A stretch of DNA of 64,000 nt from assembly GCF_028769735.1 (NCBI RefSeq), contig NC_088186.1, forward strand, positions 9,207,001 through 9,271,000. Reading direction: 5' to 3'. Positions within the stretch are counted from its first letter, which is position 1; each line of letters begins with the position of its first letter. Source of the DNA: Zonotrichia leucophrys gambelii (lineage: Eukaryota; Chordata; Aves; Passeriformes; Passerellidae). The notes under the pieces were generated by a model, which saw only the letters and a list, made by a program, of their open reading frames with translations, did not search any database and was not told where the DNA came from. Positions 35,597 to 47,204 of the stretch are shown one piece after another. Both the position numbers and the translations under genes were made by a program.

Positions 35597-36638
35597 TGAT
35601 TATTCCTGCACTGAAGGGTGTGACACAGCCTCACCCACAGCCCTCTCACCTCCTCAAACACCACTGCACTGCTGCCCACAGCCTGTGCTTTGAGAAGAAA
35701 AATAATAACAAAATAATACAAATCAGTATTGATATGTTCTTTGGAAAACACTTTCCTTTCTCCAGCCACTGAAAAAAAGAAGAGGAAAGGTGCAGCACTA
35801 AAGGGCTTTTACCACACAGCAGCCACAACTCATTTTTATTTCCCCTACTGCCAAGAGGCAGGAAAAAAATCCAGATTTTAATACATTTCTATGATCTCAA
35901 TCACCTGCATGATCTAAGAAGAAGCTCAGTGCAGAATAAGGTGCCAAAGTCTGAGAGCTTTACAGTCCTGGAGTGTGTTAATTCCAGATCACATCTCCCC
36001 AGATGCTGGGAATGTTCCAGCTTCAGACTTGGCACCTTGATTCCTACAAAGGTCCAAACCCAAAACTCAGCTGCAACAAACACCCTATCCTTGGCTGAAC
36101 CCTGGGGTTTGAACATCAAGGGATGAGCATGTCCCCAAAATACAGATATTGGCTCAAACAGGCAGAGATCAAACCAACAAAACAAGTCAACAAAAAAATC
36201 AGTGCAAGAAAACAAAAAAACCCCAAAAAATCCCAAACCTGAGATCTTTTAATTGCCTTGACCTTGAGCTTCCCCAGGCTGCACAGTAGCACCAAATGCA
36301 TTATCCACATTTCCATGTCCCATTCCAGCATTCCACACCAGCAGGTCCCTGATGGCATTTCAAGGCAGCACAGAAGTGTTGGTTGCACTGCCCCAAATCA
36401 GTGTAATTCCACAAATCTGGGTTCAGAATCATCTCAGTGCAGGGTTTTTCACCAGCCTGTCCCTCCCCATTCCTAGGGCTGTACAGAGATATCCCCCTAC
36501 AAGGACAGGACAGTGTGGGATGAGTGGGAAGGGGACACAGCAGGATGTGTCACCCATCTCTCTCAGTAATATCCCCCTAAAATCAACACATCTTCCCTTT
36601 TAATACCCAGGTGGGAACAGAAATTCAGAGTGCCTTAC

Positions 36639-36742
36639 CCTGATAGGACGCCCAGCACCAAGTTGAGCATGAAGAAAGAGCCAATGATGATGAGAGGGAT
36701 GAAGTAAAGCCAATTCCAGGTGTTTCCTGCAGCGTCATTTGT
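36639..36742 (-). CDS. CACNA1B: CACNA1B internal exon: helix IS6
   Basis: This 104-nt exon codes for the end of the pore region and the pore-lining IS6 helix of domain I. It starts [16 protein letters not shown] and continues through a hydrophobic segment containing [16 protein letters not shown]6 forms part of the inner vestibule and activation gate and leads straight into the cytoplasmic I-II linker. The acceptor is tgtttccag and the donor TCAGG|GTAAGGC. It starts in phase 0, as the preceding exon requires, and leaves two bases of a Gly codon completed by the first base of the next exon. The length equals the 104 nt I recall for the mammalian exon. A damaged second copy lies 3.2 kb upstream in the preceding intron (39900-39971). 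Confidence 0.96.
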
Positions 36743-36964
36743 CTGGAAACAAAGGGAAAAGGGAGAGACAAACACAATTATTATTTCACCTCACAAAGAA
36801 AACGCCACACAGAACCTGTAGGGCAGAGGAGATTCCTCTTGGAATTCCATAGGAGTGTCCACCACTGATGTCCTGGTCAGTCCTGCTGTGTTCAGCAGCT
36901 GAAATTTCAGCCAAAGAACTGCTTGTCCCAACATCCACACCCTGGTTTTTCCTCAGCTCTAGTG

Positions 36965-37720
36965 GAGAGATCCCTCTGTTATCTGTCAGTGACCTGGTGA
37001 GGGGATGAAATTCACAGGTGACACCAGGCTGGGTGGGATGTGCATGTGCTGGAGGGCAGCAGGTCCTGTAGAGGGTCACATCATGGGGTCACACCATGGC
37101 CTGAGGGTCAGCAAGGGTCCTGTCCTTGGGTCACAGCTCCAGGCTGGAGCTGGAAAGATGGGAAAGGCCCTGGGGTGCTGTAACAGTGTCTGGACATGAG
37201 CCCAGGTGTGCCCAGGTGGGCAAGAGGCCAATGGCACCTGGGCTGTCCCACCATGGTGTGTCCAGCAGGAGCAGAGCAGTGACCACCCCTGTGCTGGGGC
37301 ACCTCAAATCCTGTGTCCAGTCCTGGGCTCCTCAAGAAGGACCTTGAGGGGCTGGAGTCCCAGGAGAGGCTGGGAAGGGGCTCAGCCTGGAGCAAAGGAG
37401 GCTCAGGGGGCCCTTGTGGCTCTGCACAGCTCCTGACAGGAGGGGACAGCCGGGGGGTCGGGCTGTGCTCCAGGGAACAGGGACAGGAGCAGAGGGAACA
37501 GCTCAGGTTGGGCCAGGATAGGTTTAGATTGGATATTGGGGGAAATTCCTTCATGGAAAGCATTCTCCAGCCCTGGCACAGAGCAGTGCTGCCCAGAGCA
37601 GTGGTGGAGTCCCATCCCTGAGGGGATTTAAAAGCAATGCAGGGGACACGGTGAGTTTAAAAGCAGTGCTGGCAGAATGATGACCTTAAAGGCCTTTTCC
37701 AGCCTAAAGAATTCCACAGC
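36965..37720 (+). mobile_element. CR1 LINE fragment, ~750 bp, degraded
   Basis: It opens with CAGTGACCTGGTGAGGGGAT and later shows the CR1 segments ACCTTGAGGGGCTGGAGTCC, TTTAGATTGGATATTGGGGG and TGGTGGAGTCCCATCCCTGA. It lies about 220 bp upstream of the IS6 exon in gene orientation. Confidence 0.85.
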
Positions 37721-38274
37721 TCCAGGCTGACCCTGCTGGAGGACCAAACCCCATTTTTAGGTGGCCTAACCCTGTGCAGGCTCCCTGCTGCAGCCTCCTC
37801 CCTCCCCAGCTTGGCTCTAACTCCCAGCACCTCATTTCCACCTGAACAGAGCCACTCCAGCAGGGAACCACAGCCTTCCCTAAAGCCAGGCTGCAGTTCA
37901 GCCCAGGATCTGCTCACACCCAGACAAGGAGTCTGCAAGAGACCCAGGATCTGTGGAATGCTGGAATTCTACATTGCTCACTCAGCACCTCCTGCCAGCC
38001 AAACCCACCCTGAGCAGGCAGCAGTGGCAGATGAACAGGAGGGGAGGGTGCTGCAGTTTATGACAAAGTTTCTGCATTCATCAGCCACGAGGGAGCTCTT
38101 TGGGGAAGTGCTGAACAGGAAAATGCCACATGGCCATTAACAGAATCCCAATGCTGAGGAAAATGCAAATTCTTCTCTTGTGCGGGAAGAATGCAGCAAT
38201 CTGAGGATCTGATGTTGGGTGGAAGGAAAAGGAGAAGGGGAGCAAAAAGGAAAGTAAAGACCTAAACACATTCT

Positions 38275-39035
38275 TCTCATCCTTCTCCCTCCTCCCGCAG
38301 AGGGTAAAAAACACCAGGAACCCTGAGCTCACCTCCCTGCCCAAAGGCAGAGCCTACAGAGAAGAGCTCAAACACCACCTTGCAAAAACTGCATTAATTC
38401 TGATATTGGTACTTTAACTCATTATCATATATATATCTTATATCTTATTATAACTTATTATCTGTGATGCTTTCTGGTCACTCTTCCCAATCATATTCCC
38501 AAGAGTAATTTTTCTTGCAGGATTCACAGAAGGAAATGCTTTAAATGTGCTTTACCTAAGCCATGCATGTACCTGGTGCCACCTAAAAAGTCTCTGTATA
38601 AGAAGTCACCCAATAAACAGGCAAAGCCTGCATCACAGCATTTCTGACAGGTGATAACATTTATTGCACTGATACAAGAAAATTCTTGCATTCTCCTTGT
38701 CCTTCTGCAGAGGGTAAAGAAAACCAGGAACCCTGAGCTCAGCCCTCTCCCCAAAAAACTTCCTTCAAACACCAACTAGCCAAAACTGGGTTCATTCTAA
38801 CTGATATTGGTGCCTTTAACTTATTATCTGTGCTGCTTTTGGCCAGTGTTCCCAACCATATTTCCAAGAATAATTTTGCTTGCAGGACTCAGAAAAGGAA
38901 GCACTTTCAATGTGCTTTACCTCAGCTGTGCATGTACCTGGTGCCACCTCAAAAGTCTCTGTATGAGAAGTTACCCAATGAACAGCAAACCTCAAACTGT
39001 CAGAGTGTTTCTCACAGGTGATTTATAACATTTAT
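38275..39035 (+). repeat. ~410-bp tandem duplication
   Basis: Two adjacent units share AGGGTAAAAAACACCAGGAA (38301) and AGGGTAAAGAAAACCAGGAA (38711), then GCATGTACCTGGTGCCACCT in each. They are roughly 80-85% identical by eye, with an AT-rich insertion in unit 1 (38420-38462). Confidence 0.88.
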
Positions 39036-39049
39036 ATATCAATGCAGAG

Positions 39050-39431
39050 AGCCCCCAGCCAAGGAATAATGTGCTCTGACTCCATCATTCAGAAGGCAAT
39101 TGCTTTATTAAGTTCTATTATATTACACTACATACTATATACTATGCTACTAAACTATTCTATACTAAACCATACAATACTCAAGAAAAACCTGTGACCC
39201 TTTCCACACAGTCACAACACAGCTTTGACCCAACTGGTCAATCAGTCCAAACAACCATCAGCAGAGTCCAATTAGCAGACTCTCTTCACTAAACAATCTC
39301 CATAACACATTCCACATGTGCCAAACAACAGGAGCAGCAAGTAGAGATAAGAATTGTTTTCTCTCTCTGAGCTTTCTCACTGGGAGAGGGAATTATCTCT
39401 CTCTGTGTTCAAAGAGTATGTGAATATCACA
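39050..39431 (-). mobile_element. Solo ERV LTR (relative of group 1)
   Basis: On the minus strand it starts TGTGATATTCACATACTC and contains ATGTGGAATGTGTTATGGAG, CAGGTTTTTCTTGAGTATTG and AATAAAGCAATTGCCTTCTG. Similar AT-rich sequence (TTTATA, ATAACATTTAT) flanks both ends. Confidence 0.78.
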
Positions 39432-39899
39432 ATTTATATATAACATTTATAGCTCTGACAGAAGTAAGTGCCCCCAAGGTTTGTTAATAGGGTCTGCACA
39501 AATCCTTCCTCCAGGATCAAACACGAGACCAGCATCTCCCCAAATAGCAAACACCTCTCAGGAATGGCTGTGTCAGTTGATCAGTGACTCAGAGGAGAGG
39601 AGTGGGCACTCAGCAACCTCACCACAATCCCCCCTGCTGAAGGTGAGGGACAAATGGATTTAAGGAGAAACAGCCCAGAGCAGAAATGCAGGGATGGCTC
39701 TGAGCTGCCCAATTAGGGTTTTGAAGGCTTTTGGAATAGCTGACATCCCACCCTAATTCTTCATTCCCTGGTTTAGCTTTCCATTCTTCTCTCTCTTTGC
39801 TTTCAGCTCTCTCTTTGCCCTGTTCTGCCCTGCATCTCTGCAGATGGGCTTGGAAGGCACAGGGAAACTCATCCTCAGTGCTTCCTTCCCAACATGAGG

Positions 39900-39971
39900 G
39901 AAAAAGGAGCCACTGATGATGACAGGGATGAAGTAAAGCCAATTCCAGGTGTTGCCTGTGGCATCATTTGT
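39900..39971 (-). pseudogene. Broken duplicate of the CACNA1B IS6 exon
   Basis: These 72 bases translate as [16 protein letters not shown] followed by VIISGSFF, a second copy of the start of the IS6 exon at 36639-36742. By hand alignment 64 of 72 bases match: five differences are silent and three change residues (Ala to Thr, Leu to Val, Ile to Ser). The upstream tttccag acceptor and a pyrimidine tract are retained. After the second Phe of SFF the match collapses: extra bases appear, the [11 protein letters not shown] part is missing or shifted, and no GGGTAAGG donor is present. The copy can still be seen by the acceptor machinery but cannot make a complete IS6. It lies in the intron just upstream of the true exon, in the same orientation. 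I infer an old tandem exon duplication that later decayed. Confidence 0.88.
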
Positions 39972-40563
39972 CTGGAAACAGAGAAAAAGGAGGAGTGGGG
40001 AAGTGTCTGGGGAAATTTTATATTTAGGTGCTGGGTTTTTCAGCTCTTATCTGGTCAATCAAACATCACTGGTTGCAGCAAGCAGATCCCATCCAGGGAG
40101 GGCTCAATGGTCCCTTCCAGCTCAGGACATTCCATGGTTCTGTGAGGCTGGGAATGCCATCGGCAGCCAAGGGGGGCTGGAGGAGGGAACAGATGGGAGA
40201 AGGGAAAAGCACAGAAACATGCAAAGGGTTCACTGCTGCCAAATGATCATTTATCATTTATTTCTCCATTTGAAGCTCAAACTTGGCGACAGATCCACAA
40301 TTCCATGCCACGATCAAAGCCCTTAAAAATGAAATGTGTTGAAATACAACCAATTACCCACCCTTCCCTAAGCATCTGCTGGGTTACCTCCTACTCAGGG
40401 CAGGGCCTGGCTCTGTTTGCTCTGCCTCACTCTGGACAAATTCCCCTTTGGATATGGTGACAAACACCAGGGAAAAGTGGTGACAATGTGCTCCTGAGAA
40501 GGCAGAGCTTCCCTGGATGTGCAGCACCTTTCCCAGTGCTCCCAAGCGTGACTGATGAGTAAT

Positions 40564-41269
40564 GTCATGGTTGACTTTCACAATTAAAAGACAAATATCC
40601 TATATATTTGTCATGGTTAACTCTCACAATTAAAAGGCAAATATCTCCTGTAAGGAGACGTTTTATAGATTCATAGTTGTGTTTTATAACAATTTAAAGG
40701 CAATTATCCTGTATATATGTTAGGAGAAGTTTTATAGATTTATAGTTATGTTTTATCACAATTAAAAGGCAAATATTATGTATACATGTTAGGATAAGTT
40801 TTATAGATTTATAGGGTTTTTTTAATAGATTTATAGTTATGTTTTATCATAATTAAAAGGCAAATATCATGTATATATGTTAGGAGAAGTTTTATAGACT
40901 TACAGTTATCTTTTACCCCCCCTTGCATTGTTATCAGGGGTTGCCTGGGTTTGGGACATTTGGGAGGGCTGGCTTGCTGCTATGGCAACACCTAACCTCC
41001 AAAAAAGCTGTCAGGAAGTGAATTCCACCACTGGACAGTGAAGGAGGAGTCGATGGACAGAACTTTGGGGAGGCTAAAGGGTTTTTAACCCTTTAACAAA
41101 GGTGACCTTTTAACAAAGGTGAAACCTCCATTGTGTGGGTCAGCACATGGTGGGAAAATCCTCTGCTCCCCACATTGTAATAATGCCTCTATTCAGTCTT
41201 CTGTAGTATTTTTTGATAAGGTTTTAATAAACCTTTTAAATGTTCTGGAAGTGACTCTCATTTCTCACA
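40564..41269 (+). mobile_element. ERV LTR with an internal minisatellite (group 6)
   Basis: It runs from TGTCATGGTTGAC to ATTTCTCACA, about 705 bp, with a polyadenylation-like AATAAACC near 41227. Its first half is a minisatellite. No coding region is attached. Confidence 0.65.
40570..40915 (+). repeat. ~46-91 bp variable tandem repeat inside the LTR, ~5 units
   Basis: Units begin AATTAAAAGGCAAATAT at about 40582, 40628, 40690, 40760 and 40851 and continue ATGTTAGGAGAAGTTTTATA. Spacing varies because of internal deletions and one small duplication. Confidence 0.88.
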
Positions 41270-41989
41270 CAAGTGAGCTGGAGCCCAAGCACAGGGTACA
41301 GCCCCAGCTCTGCCACAGGGAAAGGCTTTTAATGACTCAAAACCTGTTTGGTGCCAGGAAAACCAAACTCCTTTCCCCAGGGAAAGCCCCAGAGTCTCAC
41401 AGGCAGCTCTGTGTGCCCTGAGCCCTTCATCCACAGAGTCACTGAGCTCCAGGCTCTCTCATTAGGCAGGAGGAGCCAAGAGATCAAATCAATTTTTATG
41501 TTCCAGCTACAACATTTCACTGCTGTAATGTCTGGCAGTCTGTCAGTGCCACTTGTGCCTACAGAGATGTAACAGGAGGGCAAGAGAAAATAAATACTCA
41601 ACACAACCGTGCCAGAATTACAGCCAGAAATTCAGGAGGGGCTCACAGGGGGGTCTCACACTGCTCCTGAGCCTTCTGGTTAAAAACAGCCATGGGGCTC
41701 TTCACAAGCACCCCCTGAGCAGTGCCCACACCCAGCCCCAGGAGCGCCCTGGGCACAGAAAGATCCACATCCCCTAAATGTGACAGCACAGGGCTCCCAC
41801 AGCTGCAGAGAGGGAAACTGAGGCAGCTCAGGGGCACTTTCAGGGCCACAGTGGTGTCACCTCAAACATCTACAGCCCACACAGACTCTGCACTCCTGGA
41901 GTGCTCTCCCTAAAATTCTGAGCTCTGCTCAGCCCCAGCTGCTCCCACCCCTGACCTGGCACTTGTAGAGGGACACACCCAGCATGGTA

Positions 41990-42440
41990 AAATACCGAAA
42001 TACCCCTGATACCTTGTGCAGGCTGGTCTAGAACAGAGGCTGGACAGAGATAAAGAATAAAGCAGGGATTCATTAAAGCCTCAATGGATCCACCTTGGGC
42101 AGCACAAGAGCCCAGCCAGGGCTGCACCCAAGATGAACCAAAATGGCCCCAAAATGCACGGCCGGGCACGGGGTCTCTCCCTTTGATCATTCCACTCCAT
42201 TTGCATCTTGCAGTTCATTGTCCCATTCCAGCTTTAGCCCATGCAGTCCCACCCTGCTTGTTTTTCTCTCTCCAGCCCACGGTATTTGTGCTCTTGGGGC
42301 TGAGATTTGGATCATTTGTCCTTGGTGCCCAGCTGGAGCAGGAATTGTTTTGTCTCCCTGCTCTGTGCACAGAGCTCACCATCCCCTCATATGAAGCTCA
42401 GACCCACACACTAAAGCAGCACAGAATGTGAAAACAGAAA
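41990..42440 (-). mobile_element. ERV LTR fragment (group 3)
   Basis: On the minus strand it contains TTGAGGCTTTAATGAATCCC, GCTTTATTCTTTATCTCTG and CTAGACCAGCCTGCACAAGG, related to 23200-23305. Its ends are uncertain. Confidence 0.55.
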
Positions 42441-42594
42441 AGCTAAAATCTGAGGCATCACTCAATCCCTAAATCCCCAAAGCATCTCTCCAAGCTGTTC
42501 CAGGTGACTCTGCTCCATTGGCCACCCTGGAGCTGCTGTCCCTGTCCACAGCTGGGTGTCACAGGTCAGCCTTTGTCTGTTCTCTCCCTATTGA

Positions 42595-43035
42595 TGCCTT
42601 TTTGGGATATCTAAAACCAGAGGCCAGACAATATTAAGACAATAAAAAGAAGGAATATATATTGAAGGGCCTTCAGGTACATTTCAGGCAGGCAAAGGCC
42701 CCCAGGGCCTACACCCAAAATGGATGATGGTTTCACAGGTTTCACACTTATAAGTTTGCTCCATTTGCATATTGGAGGTTAAACTGCCAGTTACAGCTCC
42801 AGCTAATGAAGTCATTGACCCCAAGTTTGCTCCCCCCAAACTCACTTTTGTTTCCATCTCTGGGGCCTGAGGCAGTGAGGTGTCCTTGATTGCCAGGCCT
42901 GGAGAGGAATTGTGGTGTCTGCCCAAAATGGGAAAGCAGCAGCTCACAGTGTGTGTGGAGTTTGGAGTTATACACTAAAGAACTGCTGGGTTACAAATAT
43001 ATGGAATATATAAAAGTTAAAATCCTAGGGGATCA
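42595..43035 (-). mobile_element. LTR-like element (group 5), inverted pair of 30905-31345
   Basis: The plus strand reads CCTACACCCAAAATGGATGA, GTTTGCTCCCCCCAAACTCA and TATACACTAAAGAACTGC, the reverse complement of the 30905 copy. Confidence 0.75.
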
Positions 43036-43539
43036 CTGTATTGGCTCTGAGCACCCAGGGGCTCTCTCCTCCCTCTGTGCACAGCGCTGGTGTCCCCAGG
43101 CAGTGACAGCACAGCCAACCCTCGGGGTGCAGGGACCTGGGGGGAAATTCTGGCAGCTGTAGCAGACTCAGAAGCCAAAGGCTGCTGTCCTGCAGGGGAT
43201 TAAAGCCCTGAGCTGCAGAACAGGGCATTCCCCAGCACAGCACACAGCACTTCCCAGCAGCAGGCCTTTGTGAGGTGTCCAAGAGCAGAGCAGGGCTGGG
43301 GTTAATCCTCACTCTGTGCCTCAGGCACACAGAGCTGCTCAGGCCCTGCTCCCCCTGTTAACACTGTGTCTGGTTATTAATTCATTCCAAATACCCTTTG
43401 AAAGAATCCACTTGAAAGCAGCCAACTGCTGCTTGCACTGTGCTGCAGAGCCCAGAAATGCCCTTTTATCCCCTCTCATCTCCTGTCCTGCAGCCTAGGC
43501 CATTGCCCACCTTCCCAGGGCTGCTCCAAGGGGAATTTC

Positions 43540-43663
43540 CTCATCCCTGGAAGTGCACAAGGCCAGCTTGGATGGGACTTGGAGCAACCTGGGATAGTGG
43601 AGGTGTCCCTGCCCATGGTGGAGGTGGAATGAGGTGAGCTTTAAAGTCTCTTCCAGCCCAAAC
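43540..43663 (+). mobile_element. CR1 LINE 3' fragment, split by an LTR
   Basis: CR1 runs to TCTTCCAGCCCAAAC at 43663, is interrupted, and resumes after the LTR with CAAACCAATCTGGGATTCT at 44284. Confidence 0.88.
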
Positions 43664-44282
43664 TGTAGGAGCGTCAGGGGGTAGGATGGTGAGGACGGAC
43701 AGAGACGAGAGATTTCTGAAGCCTGGGCTTGGAACTTGGGGTTTATTGCAAAGGGCCTGGGTGCAGGGCCCTGCTGGGAGCTGCCAAACACAGCTCAGAG
43801 TAGGCCGAGAGAAGAGAGGGGGAGAGAGGATGAGAGGGCGAGAGAGTAAGGGAGTAAAAAGGATAAGAGAGCAAAGTTCCCATTCCAATACAATAAATCT
43901 TCTTATGTGTTGAATATTCTGATTCTCACTAACCAATCTAGTACAAGATACAAATCCTATAGCATTTACATACAGCCTATAAGAATCATTACATCACCAT
44001 ACTGTGTTACATTTTAAACCCTACAAACTCCTCCTTTGGGCCCCTTCTGCCAAGCTCTAGGGTCTGCTCTGACCCTTGGGCCTGTCTGCAGGCAGAGGGT
44101 GTTGTTCCATCAAAAGGGGATTACCTTCTGCTGGCCACACCATTGTTTTCCAGTTGTTCAGTAACTGAGGGATCTCAAAGCTTGCTTTCATTTCTATCTT
44201 GCTTATTTATAGTTTCCATATTCTCAAAATCTTTTGCCAGACAATCATATTTATAAGGCTTTCCTGTTTCATCTTCCCAACA
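43664..44282 (-). mobile_element. Solo ERV LTR, 619 bp, inserted in CR1 (group 7)
   Basis: On the minus strand it starts TGTTGGGAAGATGAAACAGG, has TATA-like CTTATAAATATG, and ends CCCTGACGCTCCTACA. The flanks are CCAAAC (43658-43663) and TCAAAC (44283-44288), a 6-bp duplication with one mismatch. Confidence 0.88.
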
Positions 44283-45524
44283 TCAAACCAATCTGGGATT
44301 CTCATTCCTGTTGCTTCTCTCTGTTCCAGCCCCATCCCATCACCAGGAAATTCCAGAAAAGCCTGGCCTGCTCCAGCATCCTTCTCCCAGCCCATCCCCA
44401 TCCCCTCCCTGGCTCCCCAGGGTCTCTGCCTGCTTTTGGCTCTTGTTCCCCATCCCCAGGGAGCCCCAGGCTCACCAGATCATCCCCAGCTCCCACTGCT
44501 GGCTCCATCAAAGGGAGCAGGAGCTGCTTTGGGAGGGGAAGGAACATCACATAAAATAACCTTTAATGTGAAAGTCAAACAATTAAAGGGCTGCCATGTA
44601 AATGTTTCCTGACTCGGGGTCAGTTACAGGATTTAATTGGACAGATACAGCCAAACACCACAGACCATTTGTTTTTACCGTGTTTCTAATCAAAATACAA
44701 AATAGAGCACACCTAGATTTACTCACAGAATCTAATCAATGGCACAGCCTGACTTATTCAGGGCAATTAAAGGCTAATATTCCCTTAGTTAAGTGTTTTT
44801 GCATTGAGAACTCTCAGCTGTCTTGGAGAGATGAACTCTCTTCACCCTCTGTCTGATTTTTCACAACTCTCTTCCTCACCATTTCTGGTAATTAGCAAAG
44901 CTATTTACAGGTGATTTATTTCTATCTGCTCCTATTCTTACATTTAAACGAACACAGAAATTACTAAGAATAAAACTAAAAATATTTCAAGCATGTACAA
45001 GAGCACCTGCCTTACGATGAAAGCAGAAGGAGAAAAAAGCCTTTTATTTTTAAAAAGGCTTTCATCTTTTAAACGTTCTGCAGCCTTTCTGACTCAGAAA
45101 CACCAGTGAGCCCTGCACTGAGGAGTCTCTGCTGCAATCCCCACCCTCCCAGGAGGTGAAATGGGGTCACAGCCAGGGGAAAGGTGAGCTGCTCCCACCT
45201 TCCCCAGCAGGGCAGAGAGAGAAATCCCAGTTCTCAAATGCTGACCTGTGGATGCTGAGAACTGGTCAGAGACAAAAGTCAGATAAACTTTCCCAAGCAT
45301 TGCTCTGTGAAGTTTTGTGAAAGTTCAGAGAAGGAATTAAAACAATTCTTGATCTTTGCAGATGGTGCTGTTTTCCCCTAAGATATTTACAAGAGTGTGT
45401 TTTAACCTGGCTATGTCTTCTGTGAGAAACACCCCTCAGCTGGAGGTTTCCATGGCTGGAAGAGGGATGGACAGGATTTCAGGAGCCTCTAAACTTCATG
45501 TGAGGTCCAGACAACAGTTTGAGA

Positions 45525-45776
45525 CTGGAGATACAGCCTTGAGCTGCACCAGGGGAAGTTTAGGCTGGGAATTAGGAAAAAAACTCTTCACTGAATGAGG
45601 GATTGAGTACTGGAATGGAGTCCATTGTCCTCCATGGAGCACTGTCCCTGGAGGGGTTTATAAAACACTGGATGTGACACTCAGGGCCGTGGTTTCATTG
45701 ACAGGGTGGTGTTAGGACATAGGTTGAGATCATCAAGTCCAAAGGTGTTTTCCAGCCCAATTCTGGGGTTCTGTGA
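45525..45776 (+). mobile_element. CR1 LINE 3' end
   Basis: It contains TTGAGCTGCACCAGGGGAAG, ACACTGGATGTGACACTCAG and the tail TTCTGGGGTTCTGTGATCTG. The tail runs straight into a 104-bp satellite. Confidence 0.85.
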
Positions 45777-46192
45777 TCTGATCTCCCCATAGAGAACATT
45801 ATACCTGTGCCTTTATGGGGAATTTGGACACCAGGGAAGATCCCATGGCAGAGGAATCATTTCCTGAGAGCCCTTTGGGATCTGATCTCCTCCTAGAGCA
45901 CATTGTACCTGTGCCTTTGTGGGGAATTTGGACACCAGGAAGAGTCCCATAGCAAAGGAAGTGTTTCCTGGAAATCCTTTGGGATCTGATCTCCTCTGAG
46001 AGCACATCATACATGTGCCTTTGTGGGGATATGGACACCAGGAAAGATCCTAAAGCAGAGGAAGCATTTCCTGGGAGCCCTCTGGGACCTGATCTCCTCC
46101 TAGAGCACATCATAACTGTGTCTTTATGGGGCATTTGGACACTAGGAAAGATCCCATGGCAGAGGAAGTGTTTCCTGGGAGCCCTTTGGGAT
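45777..46192 (+). repeat. 104-bp satellite, four units
   Basis: The marker TCTGATCTCC recurs at about 45777, 45881, 45985 and 46088. Each unit contains GAGCACATT, TGTGCCTTT, TTTGGACACCAGGAA and GAGGAAGTGTTTCCTGGGAG with changes. The minus-strand frame of 111 residues over it is a by-product. Confidence 0.93.
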
Positions 46193-47204
46193 GGGGTCAG
46201 CAGCTGTAGGAAAAGCCCTCAGAGAGTCCCCAGTGTGCCCTCTCCTCACACCAAAGCCCTGCCAAAGCCTGAGCTCTGGGAGGAGACCCCAAACCTCTGC
46301 ACATTGACACTCAGATCCCTGCTCCTGAGAGGATCCTCTCTCTCTGAGGTCTTTGAGCTACTCCACTCCTCCTTTTCACCTCCACACACACCTCGACCAC
46401 CTCCCCCTTCAGGATTCTCATTTTCCACCTTTCATTTCCTCTGACAGGACCCAGAAAGTGCCAAAGAAGAGTTAAGGGAGATATAATTCCCTCAAATACA
46501 CCAATCCAGAGCCGGGCTTTCCTCTGAAAGCATCCAAATGCATAAAATCAAGACAAATATGAGAAGACTCTGGGTAAAATCCTCAAAGCTGGCAGCATTT
46601 TAATTTTGCACAATAGCAGTAGATGTAGGAACACGTTTTAACTGTAGTTGTTGCAAGCAATATTAATGTTAATTCAGCCAAGTTTAAATAGAAGCAAATC
46701 CTCCCTTTTGTTTCTCCCCTTCTGCAGAGCCAGGGAGGCTGAAAAAGCAAAACCACTGCTGTTTTATGCCTTGATCCAAAGGCTTATGGCACCAATATAT
46801 CAATACATAAATATGCTAACAGGGTTTCTTGATAAAAAATTCATTCTTTCCCCAGCTAGCATGAACTCACTCAGCTGCTTTATTCATGAGCCTGCCTCGC
46901 ACTGGGAAAGCTCTGCCACTGTCAAAAATAACAGGCTGGCCAAGGGACTCTACCTCTTTTTAATGCTTTTATTTTGATTTCATAGTCTCTCCTCCCTTTC
47001 TTTTATTTTTAAACAGCTGTGGGCTTGAATTATGGATGGAAACTCAGTTCAGACTGCTCCTGGTGGGGACAGGTGAGGCACATTCAGGGTGAGGAAGGGC
47101 AGCCTCTGCATGGAGCTCTCCAGAGGAAGTTTTACCTCAGCAAACACCTGCCCAGCTCCTCTCTGAGCCCCATGGGGCGCTTATCTGGAAGATAAGGAGG
47201 ATTT

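Noticed and set aside
39900..39971. The IS6 copy as a functional mutually exclusive exon
   Set aside because: It lacks the second half of the helix, the reading frame leaves the IS6 sequence after SFF, and no donor matching the true exon is present.
45799..46134. 111-residue minus-strand repeat protein
   Set aside because: It is a by-product of the 104-bp satellite and is not conserved in frame from unit to unit.
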